This document shows, one piece after another, positions 52,264-62,494 of a stretch of DNA of 64,000 bases. Under the pieces are notes generated by a model. That model had not been told where the DNA came from, made no database searches, and saw only the letters and a list, made by a program, of their open reading frames with translations. Origin of the DNA: Inquilinus ginsengisoli_B (lineage in GTDB: Bacteria; Pseudomonadota; Alphaproteobacteria; DSM-16000; Inquilinaceae); contig NZ_JBNDJK010000001.1 of NCBI RefSeq assembly GCF_050434925.1, positions 4,402,001-4,466,000 of the forward strand, in the 5' to 3' direction. Made by a program: the position numbers and the translations under genes. How positions within the stretch are numbered: position 1 is the stretch's first letter; each line of letters starts with the position of its first letter.

Positions 52264-53941
52264 CTACCCGCTGCGCCGGCCGATCCGGGCCAGCAGCACC
52301 ACCGGCAGGATGCCGACCAGGACGATGGCGAGGGCGGCGATGGCCGCCTCCTCATAGGTTCCGCGTGCGGCCTCGCCGTAGAGATGCGTCGCCAGCGTCT
52401 CGACATTGAGCGGGCGCAGCAGCAGGGTTGCCGGCAGCTCCTTCATGCAGTCGACGAACACCAGCAGCCCGGCGGCGGCCAGCGCGGCCTTCGACAGCGG
52501 CAGGTGCACATGCCGGAAGGTCCCGGTCACGGTCTGGCCCAGGCTGCGCGCCGCCTGGTCGAAGGATCTCGGAATCCGGCTGAAGCCAGCCTCGACCGCG
52601 CCGGTGGAGATCGCCAGGAACCGGGCGACATAGGCGTAGACCAGAGCCGCCCCGGACCCGATCAGCAGCAGCCCGGTGGAGACGCCGAGCCAGGCGCTCG
52701 CCGCCCGGTCGATCACCTGGTCGAGGGCGGCCACCGGGACCAGGATGCCGATCGCGATCACCGTGCCCGGCATGGCATAGCCGATGGTCGAGAGGCGCTG
52801 CAGCGCCGCTGCGACCCGTCCCGGCCTTGACCGAGCCGTATAGGCGACGATCACGCCGAACAGCAGCACGGCGATGGTCGCGATCACCGACAGGACCACC
52901 GTGTTGACCGCCTCGGACAGCAGCCGGTCGGACACCCCGTTGAAGCGGAACCGCTTCCACGCCTCGACCGCGAGATAGAGCGCCGGAGCGGCGAAGCCGA
53001 TCAGGGACCGGAACCAGGCCGAGCGCCAGCGCCGCGAGCCCGGGGAGTGGGGCGAACCGGTGCGGCGTGAAGCTGCGCGTGCGCTGCGCCGCCGTCCAGT
53101 AGCGCTGCCGACGGCGGGCCCAGCGTTCGATCGCGACCAGCGCGACCACCAGAACCAGCATGGCCAGCGCAATCTGCGCCGCGCCGGGCAGGTCCGAGCG
53201 CGTCACCCAGGTGGTGTAGACCGAGATGGTCAGCGACCGGACCCCGAGGAACTCGGATGCGCCGATGTCGTTCAGCGCCTCCATCAGCGCCAGGCTGACG
53301 CCAACCGCGATGGCCGGCCGGGCCAGCGGCAGCGCCACCCGCCGGAACACCTGGCCCCGCCGGGTCCCGAGCGTGCGCGACACCTCGACCAGATTGGCCG
53401 CCTGGGTCAGGAACATCGCCCGGGTGGTGATGTAGACATAGGGGTACAGCACGAAGCCCAGCAGCACGATGCACCCGGCCATCGACCGGATGTCGGGCAG
53501 CCGGAACTCGCGCGGGCTGGAATAACCCAGCAGTGCCCGGATCGCGCCCTGCACCACGCCGAGCGGGTGCAGGATGTCGAGATAGGCGTAGGCGATGATG
53601 TAGGTCGGCACCGCCAGCGGCAGCAGCAGCGCCCATTCCAGCTGCCGGCGGCCCGGGAAGTCGTAGGCCGTGACCAGCCAGGCCGTCGAGGTGCCGATCA
53701 CGGTGACGAGCACGCCGATGCCGAGCAGCAGCATAGCCGTCTGGCCCAGCGCCGGCGGCAGCACATAGGCGAATAGGTGCGGCCACAGCCCGGTCGACCC
53801 CTGCAGCGCCTCCCCGGCCAAAGCGAGGACCGGCAGGGCCACCAGCCCGCTGATGACGGCGGCGGCCGACAGCCAGCGCCGCCCGGGCTGGCGCCGGGCG
53901 GTGGTCAGGGCAGGGGCCTGCTGCAGGACGGCTTGGGTCAT
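52264..53941 (-). pseudogene. Fbp-type iron(III) ABC permease with a frameshift
   Basis: The gene should encode a two-domain permease of about 550 residues. The first half (from ATG 53941) has the EAA-like loop LVEVSRTLGTRRGQVFRRVALPLARP and runs in frame to about TPHRFAPLPGL. The second half continues in another frame (SAWFRSLIGFAAPALYLAVE, then SRIPRSFDQAARSLGQTV and KELPATLLLRPLNVETLAT). The switch lies between about 53020 and 53045, near the run CCCCGGG, and needs a single base gain or loss. Either the gene is recently broken or the base is a sequencing or assembly error. No slippery heptamer was seen. Confidence 0.75.
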
Positions 53942-53953
53942 CGTCGGAAACCG

Positions 53954-53979
53954 CCGGGCGCGGATTTCGCCGCGCCCGG
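53954..53979 (-). promoter_or_regulatory. hairpin between binding-protein and permease genes
   Basis: CCGGGCGCGG, a 6-base loop and CCGCGCCCGG form a perfect 10-pair stem in the 46-base gap. Such hairpins commonly stabilise the binding-protein mRNA or reduce read-through into the permease gene. Confidence 0.6.
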
Positions 53980-53987
53980 ACCGTCCG

Positions 53988-55010
53988 TCAGCCGTCGAAG
54001 CCGACCTTCTCGGCCAGCTCGCTGGCCTGCTTGCGGTGCTTGACGATCTCGGTCAGCGGCACGGAATCGACCTTCAGCTCGCCGAAGGAGGCGATGATCG
54101 GGTCGGCCTGAGCGCCGGCCTTCACCGGATACTCGAAATTGGCCTCGGCATAGATCTTCTGGGCGTCGTCGGATACCAGGTACTCGAGCAGCTTCACCGC
54201 CTCGGCCTTGTTCGGCGAGTGCTTGGCCAAGGCCGCTCCGCTGACATTCACCTGGGTGCCGCCATCCTTGAAGGTCGGCAGCAGCACCTTGATCGCATTG
54301 CCCCAGGCGACCTGCTCCTCGCCGCCCTTGCCGGAGCGCATCAGCCCGACATAGTAGGAATTGGCGATGCCGATGTCGCAGATGCCGCCGAGGATGTCCT
54401 TGGCCACGTCACGATCGCCGCCGCCGGCCTTGCGGGCCAGGTTGGCCTTGACCCCTGTCAGCCAGGCTTCCGTCTTCTCGGCGCCGTGATGCGCGATGTA
54501 ATCGGCGAACAGCGCGGTGTTGTACGGGTGCTGGCCGGAGCGGATGCAGACCTTGCCCTTCCACTTCGGATCGGCCAGATCCTCGTAGTTGAAAGTCGTC
54601 AGGTCGAGGTCCTTGTCGGCGTAGAGCACGCGGGCGCGCATAGACAGGGAGACCCAATGGTTGTTCGGATCGCGCAGCGGCGCCGGAACCGCGGCGATCA
54701 GGACGTCGGACTGGATCGCCTGGGTGACGCCCTTGTCCACCAGATCGGCCAGGTTCCCGGCATCGACCGCCATCAGCAGATCGGCGGGCGAGCTCTGCCC
54801 CTCGGCCGCGACCCGCTCGGCGAGACCGTCCTTCAGGAACACGGTGTTCACCTTGACGCCGCTCTTGGCGGTGTAGGCGTCGAGCAGCGGCTGGATCAGC
54901 CCCGGCTCCCGCGTCGTGTAGATGTTGATGTCGGCCGCGGCGCTGCCGGCGAAGCCGACCACGGCGATGCCCGTCACGAGCGCCAGCCGGAATGCGGAAA
55001 CGTCCTTCAT
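53988..55010 (-). CDS. iron(III) ABC solute-binding protein, FbpA/FutA type
   Basis: 340 residues from ATG 55010, after AAGGGGG. A Sec signal ends near AGSAAADINIYTTREPG. The iron-binding Tyr pair is visible in GIANSYYVGLM, as in FbpA. The fold includes KSGVKVNTVFLKDGLAERVAAEG and SVSLSMRARVLYADKDLD-like strands. It takes up ferric iron in the periplasm and hands it to the permease. It lies between the ATPase gene (118 bases upstream) and the permease gene. Confidence 0.9.
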   Translation of the reverse strand: MKDVSAFRLALVTGIAVVGFAGSAAADINIYTTREPGLIQPLLDAYTAKSGVKVNTVFLKDGLAERVAAEGQSSPADLLMAVDAGNLADLVDKGVTQAIQSDVLIAAVPAPLRDPNNHWVSLSMRARVLYADKDLDLTTFNYEDLADPKWKGKVCIRSGQHPYNTALFADYIAHHGAEKTEAWLTGVKANLARKAGGGDRDVAKDILGGICDIGIANSYYVGLMRSGKGGEEQVAWGNAIKVLLPTFKDGGTQVNVSGAALAKHSPNKAEAVKLLEYLVSDDAQKIYAEANFEYPVKAGAQADPIIASFGELKVDSVPLTEIVKHRKQASELAEKVGFDG

Positions 55011-55128
55011 GATGCGAAACCCCCTTCTGTTGTCCGATGCGGCTCGTTCGCTGCAATCGAGACGCATTTGCTTCATCATAGCTGAATTCGCGCCGTCAAG
55101 CCGCCTGGTTACGTCGCGGCATTCGGCC

Positions 55129-56163
<1,035 letters not shown>

Positions 56164-56323
56164 TCGGCCCGCACTCTCGCTCTCACGCCATGGTCTCTGC
56201 CCTGCTTAGAGCAGAGCCGGCGCCGATCCAACCGCGATCCGCCGGCGCGGTCCGTATTGGCGCGGACGGCGCCGTTTGCTATTGCCACGCTTCTGCCGCA
56301 TTCCTTGTCGCGGTGAGGTGGAT

Positions 56324-57007
56324 GTGAGAACGGCCATGTTTCCCGAACGGCTTACCGACGGATATCGCGCCTTTCTCAGCGGCCGGTTCGCCGCCGAGCG
56401 CAACCGCTACGAGATGCTGGCCGAGGCCGGGCAGAAGCCCGAGATCATGGTCATCGGCTGCGTCGATTCGCGGGTGTCGCCCGAGGTCATCTTCGACGCG
56501 GCGCCGGGCGAGCTGCTGGTGGTGCGCAACGTCGCCAACCTGGTGCCGCCCTACGAGCCCGACCGGGAGACCCAGCACGGCACCAGCGCCGCGCTCGAAT
56601 TCGGGGTCCAGGCGCTGAGGGTGAAGCATATCGTGGTGCTGGGCCACGCCCATTGCGGCGGCATCCGCGCCTTCGCCGACGAGCAGGAGCCGCTGTCGCC
56701 CGGTGACTTCATCGGCCGCTGGATGTCGCAGATCGCCCCCGCGGCGGAAAGCCTCGGTCCGCGCAAGCCGGAAGACGGCGATGCCTATCTGCGCCGGCTC
56801 GAATTCGCCTCGGTCGAGCTGAGCCTGAAGAACCTGATGACTTTCCCTTGCGTCTCGATCCTGGTCGGGCGCGGCAAGCTGCAGCTGCACGGCGCCTATT
56901 TCGGCGTCGCCTCCGGCCGGCTGCTGGTGCGCGACCCGGACACCGGCGAATTCGAGCCGGTGTCGGAGGAAGGGCGCGGCGGGCTCGCGGCCATCCGCTG
57001 TCCCTGA
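56324..57007 (+). CDS. beta-carbonic anhydrase
   Basis: About 227 residues. GTG 56324 follows GAGGTGG and is preferred over the ATG at 56336. The zinc ligands are plain: VIGCVDSRVSP (Cys and the Asp/Arg dyad) and LGHAHCGGIRAF (His and Cys). Length and motifs are those of bacterial cytoplasmic beta enzymes that interconvert carbon dioxide and bicarbonate. It is divergent from the iron importer and convergent with the aminotransferase gene. Confidence 0.95.
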   Translation: MRTAMFPERLTDGYRAFLSGRFAAERNRYEMLAEAGQKPEIMVIGCVDSRVSPEVIFDAAPGELLVVRNVANLVPPYEPDRETQHGTSAALEFGVQALRVKHIVVLGHAHCGGIRAFADEQEPLSPGDFIGRWMSQIAPAAESLGPRKPEDGDAYLRRLEFASVELSLKNLMTFPCVSILVGRGKLQLHGAYFGVASGRLLVRDPDTGEFEPVSEEGRGGLAAIRCP

Positions 57008-57029
57008 TCCCGGCGGTCGCTCACCTTCG

Positions 57030-58334
57030 TCAGTGGCCGCCGCCGGCCTCGCGCTCGGCCAGGATGGCCTCGCTGGTCGCCACCAGCACCGACAGCGCCA
57101 CGCCTTCGGCGGCCAGCCCCACTTCCGGCAGCGCCGGGAAGGTCGGGGCGATGCGGATGTTGCGGTCGTCCGGATCGCGGCCATACGGGAAGGTCGCGCC
57201 CGCCGGCACCATCGCCACCCCGGCCTCCTGCGCCAAGGCGACGGTCCGGCGGGCGGAGCCGCGCCGAACGTCCAGGCTGACGAAGTAGCCGCCCTCGGGC
57301 TCGGTCCAGCGGGCGACGCCGCTGCCGCCGAGGTGTTCGGCGAACACCGCCTGCACGCGCTGGAACTTCGGCACGATGATCTGCCGATGCCGCTCCATCA
57401 GCGCGGCGATGCCGGCCTCGTCCCGCAGCAGCCGGACGTGACGCAGCTGGTTCAGCTTGTCCGGGCCGATCGACTGCCGCGACAAATGCTTGCGGGCCCA
57501 ATCCATGTTGGCAGCCGAGCTCGCGAACAGCGCCAGGCCGGCGCCGGCGAGGGTGATCTTCGAGGTCGAGCCGAAGATGAAGGGCCGGTTGGCGTGGTCG
57601 TGCCGGGCGCAGGCCTCCAGGATGTTTGCCAGCACATGCGGCCGGTCGGTCAGATGGTGCACCGCATAGGCGTCGTCCCAGAACAGGCGGAAGTCCGGGG
57701 CCGCGGTGGGCATCGCCGCCAGCCGCTCCACCGTCTCGGTCGAATAGGTCTCAGCCGTCGGGTTGCTGTATTTCGGCACGGCCCATAGTCCCTTGACCGA
57801 CGCGTCCTGCGCCACCAGCCGCTCGACCACATCCATGTCCGGCCCGTGCCCGGTCAGCGGCACCGGGATCATGCGGATGCCGAAGCCCTCGCAGATGCCG
57901 AAATGCCGGTCATAGCCGGGCACCGGGCACAGGAACGTGATCGGCCCCTGCGCGGCCCAGGGCTTGGCGCCGTCCGGCACGCCGTGCAGCAGGGCAAAGG
58001 CGATGATGTCGTGCATCAGCGTCAGGCTGGAGTTATTGCCGACCAGCACCTGCTCCGCCGGCGCGCCCAGCATCGGTGCGAACAAGGCTCGCGCCTCGGG
58101 CAGGCCGCGGACGTCGCCGAGATAGTTGCGGCAGTCGCTGCCGTCGGCCGCCTTGTATCCGTCCGGCCCGGGCAGGGACAGCAGCGCATTCGACAGGTCG
58201 AGCTGCTCCGCCGATGGCTTGCCCCGGCTGCTGTCCAGTTTCAGCCCGCGGGCGCGGAAGGCGGCATGCCGGTCTCCCGCCTGCCGCCGGAAGGCGCGGA
58301 GGTCGTCGGTCATCATGGTCTCGAGGCGCTGCAT
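57030..58334 (-). CDS. PLP aminotransferase, subgroup Ic (aspartate aminotransferase-like)
   Basis: 434 residues. The PLP lysine lies in FIFGSTSKITLAGAGLAL, the Asp that binds the pyridine nitrogen in LFWDDAYAVHHL, and the phosphate-binding region in LVGNNSSLTLMHD. The opening (LDSSRGKPSAEQLDLSNALL) and the C-terminal NIRIAPTFPALPEV match the small Ic subgroup. Aspartate or a related amino acid is the likely substrate. Neighbours give no pathway. Confidence 0.88.
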   Translation of the reverse strand: MQRLETMMTDDLRAFRRQAGDRHAAFRARGLKLDSSRGKPSAEQLDLSNALLSLPGPDGYKAADGSDCRNYLGDVRGLPEARALFAPMLGAPAEQVLVGNNSSLTLMHDIIAFALLHGVPDGAKPWAAQGPITFLCPVPGYDRHFGICEGFGIRMIPVPLTGHGPDMDVVERLVAQDASVKGLWAVPKYSNPTAETYSTETVERLAAMPTAAPDFRLFWDDAYAVHHLTDRPHVLANILEACARHDHANRPFIFGSTSKITLAGAGLALFASSAANMDWARKHLSRQSIGPDKLNQLRHVRLLRDEAGIAALMERHRQIIVPKFQRVQAVFAEHLGGSGVARWTEPEGGYFVSLDVRRGSARRTVALAQEAGVAMVPAGATFPYGRDPDDRNIRIAPTFPALPEVGLAAEGVALSVLVATSEAILAEREAGGGH

Positions 58335-58634
58335 GGCCGTCTCCGGGCGGGTCGTGGCGGAACGATGCGGCGAGGCTAGCGGGGCCGGGGCCAGCAGGGC
58401 CAGAGCGGAGCCATGCGGCGGCGGCGGCTCTGGCTTGCCGGCACCGCCACGTCAGCGGCTTGGCCGAGACATTCGATGGCGGCGCCGAACGACGCATTCC
58501 ACGGCGGCGAGGCGCCGATACCCTGAACGGCGGCCCCCTCCAATCAGCGAGCTATAGCGAACCAGACCGACCGTGGCCGTGCCGACCATCAACGAAGGGC
58601 GCCGCGAACGCTGCTGCCGCGGCGCGCTCCTGGA
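58335..58634. other. 300-base intergenic region, no gene seen
   Basis: This stretch lies upstream of the aminotransferase and after the dioxygenase gene's stop (both on the minus strand). It is GC-rich and holds no convincing frame with a ribosome site, and no clear hairpin-plus-T terminator. It presumably contains the aminotransferase promoter. Confidence 0.5.
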
Positions 58635-59759
58635 TCAACTGGCCGCCTTCGCCTCCTTGCCCAGCAGGTTGCGCTCCAGCTGGCTGCGCAGGTCGTCATC
58701 CGCGAAATAGGACAGGTTCTGCTCGCGGATCTTGGCGCCCTCCTCGTCATACAGGAAGGGCAGGGTGCAGTAGCGCGTGCCCTTGGTCACCGGCAGCGCC
58801 TCGTGCAGCAGAGAGCACGAGAACACCACCGCCCCGCCGGTCGGCGCCTTGTAGCTGTGGCGGTCGTATTCGGGGAAGCGCAGCTCGCCGCCCTCGAACT
58901 CGTCGGCGTTCAGGTTGATGGTGACGGCGAAGCGGCGGTGCGCAGTGCCCTTGGTGGTGTTGTCGCGATGGGCACGGAAATAGCCGCCCTCGCCGGAATC
59001 GTAGCAGGCGACGATGTAGCGCTCGATCCGGGTGGCGTTGAACTGGAACGCCTTCTTGATCTCCGGCACCAGGCGCCGCTCGATCCGGGCCTTCATGGCC
59101 AGGCGCAGCGTATCGTCCTCGATCGTCGCGTCCTTGCGCTTCTTATGCGCATGGTCGACCGCGGCGGCGGTGCGGCCGTCCGGCAGCGACTGCATGAAGC
59201 CGCTCTCCTCACCGCCGACCTTGTTGTAGTAATCGATCAGGGCGCGGCAGAACTCCGGCTCGAACAGATACGGCACCACCAGCACCGGCGCGCCCGGCGT
59301 GGCCGTGCCCAGCCGGGTCAGCGGCGGCAGCCGGCTGACGAAATCCGTCAGCAGCTTGGCATGCTCGACGCCGTCCTCGATCGGGAAGCGGGCGAGCACG
59401 CGCAGGCCGGGCGACAGCACGTAGCTGAATTTCCGTTGATCGACGCCGTAGGAGGCAGCGATCTTGCGGTCGAAATCATAGAAGTGGCGCAGCCCGGGGA
59501 CGCGGGTGGGCAGCCGTCCCGGCTGGGCGTCGTCCTTGTCCTGGCTGACGCCGAAGAAGGCGGCGTGGCCGTCGTTGAACGGTCCGACCTCGGCCGCGAT
59601 CGCCGACAGCAGCCGCGCCGACTGCGCGTCGCCGGCCGAGCCGAAGAAGCTGAGAACGACGTAGCGCCCTGCCACCGTATCGAAGCGGAAATCCGGCCGC
59701 TGCGGCGTCGGGACCACGAAGAGCGGAGCGGGATCACCGGGCTCCAGCAGACGGGGCAT
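58635..59759 (-). CDS. thioredoxin-fold / 2OG-Fe(II) oxygenase (prolyl 4-hydroxylase type) fusion
   Basis: 374 residues from ATG 59759, with GGAGG upstream. Residues 1-150 look like a peroxiredoxin (LEPGDPAPLFVVPTP; YVVLSFFGSAGD; SQDKDDAQ), but the peroxidatic Cys expected after FFGSAGD is absent. Residues 155-350 are a P4Hc-type dioxygenase: FRAHRDNTTKG (H-x-D), VFSCSLLHEALPV (second His) and TRYCTLPFLYDE (Arg for 2-oxoglutarate). It probably hydroxylates an unknown protein or small molecule. The inactive N-terminal fold may bind a partner. Confidence 0.85.
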   Translation of the reverse strand: MPRLLEPGDPAPLFVVPTPQRPDFRFDTVAGRYVVLSFFGSAGDAQSARLLSAIAAEVGPFNDGHAAFFGVSQDKDDAQPGRLPTRVPGLRHFYDFDRKIAASYGVDQRKFSYVLSPGLRVLARFPIEDGVEHAKLLTDFVSRLPPLTRLGTATPGAPVLVVPYLFEPEFCRALIDYYNKVGGEESGFMQSLPDGRTAAAVDHAHKKRKDATIEDDTLRLAMKARIERRLVPEIKKAFQFNATRIERYIVACYDSGEGGYFRAHRDNTTKGTAHRRFAVTINLNADEFEGGELRFPEYDRHSYKAPTGGAVVFSCSLLHEALPVTKGTRYCTLPFLYDEEGAKIREQNLSYFADDDLRSQLERNLLGKEAKAAS

Positions 59760-59969
59760 TCAATCCTCCACGGAAATGCGATGCAGTTGCGATCTGCTCG
59801 CATATTACAGCAGGATTATGGCCGCCGTCGTGCCCGATGTCACATGTCGTGAGAAGCATGAGACGTGTCGCGACGAGGCTGCTGCATGGCGAATCCGGGC
59901 GGCGTGAATCCACGGCGCCCGTGCCAGGGTTGAACGTCGGGATTCGCCCGAGATCGAGACGAGGTCAGG

Positions 59970-61496
59970 ATGAGCCGCAGCCGCACCACGCCCCGCCGAC
60001 GCGACCGTGCGGGCGGCCTTGCCCAGCTGCCCTGGCAGCTGGTCGAGAACCCGATGCCGCCGGTCGAGGTGCTGCGCGCCGACCAGATCGAACGCATCCA
60101 CGATGCCTCGCTGACCATCCTGGAAGAGATCGGGATGGATTTCCTGCACGACGAGGCGATCGAGATCCTGCGCCGTGCCGGGGCCGAGACCTCGCCGGGC
60201 AGCCGCCGCGTCCGATTCGATCGGAACCTGGTGCTGGACGCGGTGGCGAAGGCACCGTCCGCCTATACCTTCCATGCCCGCAACCCGGAGCGGGACGTCC
60301 GGATCGGCGGCCGCTCGATCGTCTTCGCCTCGGTCGGCTCGGCCCCGAACGTCTCCGACATCGAGGGCGGGCGCCGGGTCGGCAACTACCGCGACTATTG
60401 CAACCTGCTGCGCCTCGGCCAGGCGCTGAACGCGATGCATATCTTCGGCGGCTATCCGGTCGAGCCGGTGGACCTGCATCCCTCGACCCGGCATCTCGAC
60501 GCGCTGCGCGCCTTCGTCACCCTGTCGGACAAGCCGTTCCACGCCTATGCGCTGGGCCGGGTGCGGATGCGCGACGGCATCGAGATCGCCCGCATCGCCC
60601 GCGGCGTCAGCCGCGAGCAGCTGCAGCGCGAGCCCAGCTTGTTCACCGTGGTCAACACCTCCTCGCCGCTGCGCCTGGACGGGCCGATGATCGAGGGCCT
60701 GATCGAGATGGCGACGGCGGGGCAGATCGTGACGGTCACGCCCTTCACCCTGGCCGGCGCCATGGCCCCGGCGACGCTGGCCGGCGCCCTGGCGCAGCAG
60801 AACGCGGAGGCGCTGGCGACCATCGCCCTGATCCAGCTGATCAAGCCCGGCGCGCCGGTGATGTATGGCGGCTTCACCTCCAATGTCGACATGAAGTCGG
60901 GGGCGCCGGCCTTCGGCACGCCGGAATACGCCAAGGCGGCGCTGGCCGGCGGCCAGCTGGCGCGGCGCTACGGCCTGCCCTACCGCTCCTCCAACACCAA
61001 CGCCTCGAACGCGGTCGACGCCCAGGCGACCTATGAGAGCATGGTGTCGCTGTGGGCCGCGGTGCAGGGGCACGCCAACATGGTGATGCACAGCCTCGGC
61101 TGGCTCGAAGGCGGGCTGCGCGCCAGCTTCGAGAAGATGATCATCGATGCCGAGCTGGTGCAGACGATGAGGGAATTCCTGAAGCCGATCGTGGTCGACG
61201 ACGACACGCTCGGCCTCGATGCCATCCGCGAGGTCGGTCCGGGCGGCCATTTCTTCGGCTGCCAGCACACCCTGGCGCGCTACGAGACCGCCTTCTACGC
61301 GCCGCTGCTGTCCGACTGGCGCAACTTCGAGAGCTGGCAGGAGGTCGGGGCGCCGGACGCCACCCAGCGGGCGCACCAGCTGTACAAGCGCATCCTCGCC
61401 GAATATGAGCCGCCGCCAATCGACCCCGCCATCGCCGAGGAGCTCGACGCCTTCGTCGCGAAGCGGAAGGAGGAGGGCGGGGTGCCGAGCGACTGA
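59970..61496 (+). CDS. trimethylamine methyltransferase (MttB) family protein, no pyrrolysine
   Basis: 508 residues with no internal amber codon. The family TIM barrel is clear from IHDASLTILEEIGMDFLHDEA, through LQREPSLFTVVNTSSPLRLDGP and VTVTPFTLAGAMAPATLAGALAQQ, to NMVMHSLGWLEGGLRASFEKM and GPGGHFFGCQHTLARYETAF. Pyrrolysine-free members include glycine betaine and other quaternary amine methyltransferases that methylate a corrinoid protein. The corrinoid protein and its partners lie at 46812-52241, so this is the likely substrate-specific enzyme. The substrate itself is not known. Confidence 0.9.
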   Translation: MSRSRTTPRRRDRAGGLAQLPWQLVENPMPPVEVLRADQIERIHDASLTILEEIGMDFLHDEAIEILRRAGAETSPGSRRVRFDRNLVLDAVAKAPSAYTFHARNPERDVRIGGRSIVFASVGSAPNVSDIEGGRRVGNYRDYCNLLRLGQALNAMHIFGGYPVEPVDLHPSTRHLDALRAFVTLSDKPFHAYALGRVRMRDGIEIARIARGVSREQLQREPSLFTVVNTSSPLRLDGPMIEGLIEMATAGQIVTVTPFTLAGAMAPATLAGALAQQNAEALATIALIQLIKPGAPVMYGGFTSNVDMKSGAPAFGTPEYAKAALAGGQLARRYGLPYRSSNTNASNAVDAQATYESMVSLWAAVQGHANMVMHSLGWLEGGLRASFEKMIIDAELVQTMREFLKPIVVDDDTLGLDAIREVGPGGHFFGCQHTLARYETAFYAPLLSDWRNFESWQEVGAPDATQRAHQLYKRILAEYEPPPIDPAIAEELDAFVAKRKEEGGVPSD

Positions 61497-61513
61497 TCGG
61501 CACCCGCGGCCGC

Positions 61514-62245
61514 TCAGGCCGAAGGGATCCCGCCCGGCTCGAAGATGTAGCCGGCGCCGCGCACCGTCTTGATCACCCGCGGCCGGGCCGGATCCGGCTC
61601 GATCTTCTTGCGGATCCGGGTGATCCGGACGTCGATGCTGCGGTCCAGCGGATCCCAGTCGCGGTTATGGGCCAGCGACAGCAGCCGGTCGCGGCTGAGG
61701 ATCCTGTTCGGATGCTCGGCGAAGGCGTTCAGGAGGTCCAGCTCCATGCCGGTCAGTTGTTCCTCAACCCCGTCATCGCCGCGCAGCTTGCCGGAAAGCC
61801 GGTCAAGAACGCAGCGGCCGAAGCGGACCTCATGCACCGGAGGCTGCGGTGCCGAGGCAGGGGCGGCGGCGACCGGGGCCAGCCGGCGCAGCACGGTCCG
61901 GATCCGCGCCACCAACTCGCGCGGCACGAAGGGCTTGCCGATATAGTCGTCGGCGCCGATCTCCAGCCCGACGATCCGGTCGGTCGGCTCGGCCATCGCG
62001 GTCAGCATGATGATGCCGGTGGAGCCCTGCGCCCGCAGCCAGCGGGCGAGGGTCAGGCCGTCCTCGCCCGGCATGGTAAGGTCCAGCACCACCAGGTCCG
62101 GCCGCCGCTCCGCCACCCGCCGGCGCATCGCCGCGCCGTCTTCGGCCAGGATGGTATCGAAGCCGTGCAGCGACAGGTATTCCCCGATGCTCTCGCGCAG
62201 GTCGCGATCGTCATCGACGACGAGGATATGAGGGCGATCCGACAT
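61514..62245 (-). CDS. OmpR family response regulator
   Basis: 243 residues. The receiver domain has the acidic pair DDDRD, the phosphorylation Asp in VVLDLTMPGEDG, the Thr/Ala switch IIMLTAMAE and the Lys in DDYIGKPFVP. The C-terminal winged helix ends SIDVRITRIRKKIEPDP, VIKTVRGAGYIF. No sensor kinase gene is next to it inside the window, so the partner must lie elsewhere. It is convergent with the MttB-like gene. Confidence 0.93.
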   Translation of the reverse strand: MSDRPHILVVDDDRDLRESIGEYLSLHGFDTILAEDGAAMRRRVAERRPDLVVLDLTMPGEDGLTLARWLRAQGSTGIIMLTAMAEPTDRIVGLEIGADDYIGKPFVPRELVARIRTVLRRLAPVAAAPASAPQPPVHEVRFGRCVLDRLSGKLRGDDGVEEQLTGMELDLLNAFAEHPNRILSRDRLLSLAHNRDWDPLDRSIDVRITRIRKKIEPDPARPRVIKTVRGAGYIFEPGGIPSA

Positions 62246-62494
62246 CCCGACTCCCGAGGCCGCGGCACAGACTGCATACAATCTAAATGACGCGCGCCGG
62301 TCCGAGAAACACCCAGCACGCAGGCCTCCTTCGACGGCGACGACCCGGCACCCGCCCGGAAACATCAACGAAACACTCGCGACACGCTCTTAACCATGAG
62401 CCGCCTGTCGCGACATCCTCCGGCAATCGAAGGCAGCTAAGGTCTCCGCATTGCAATGGACGCTCTGCCGTCCGAAGACATGCGGAGATCAATC

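Noticed and set aside
49743..52406. 887-codon frame opposite the RACo-like gene
   Set aside because: It is a shadow frame; the plus strand carries clear ferredoxin and ASKHA motifs.
53000..53060. Programmed frameshifting in the permease gene
   Set aside because: There is no slippery heptamer or obvious stimulatory hairpin at the switch, and iron permeases of this type are not known to use recoding. Mutation or sequence error is simpler.
59970..61496. Pyrrolysine (in-frame TAG) in the MttB-like gene
   Set aside because: The frame has no internal amber codon, and no pyl genes are seen in the window.
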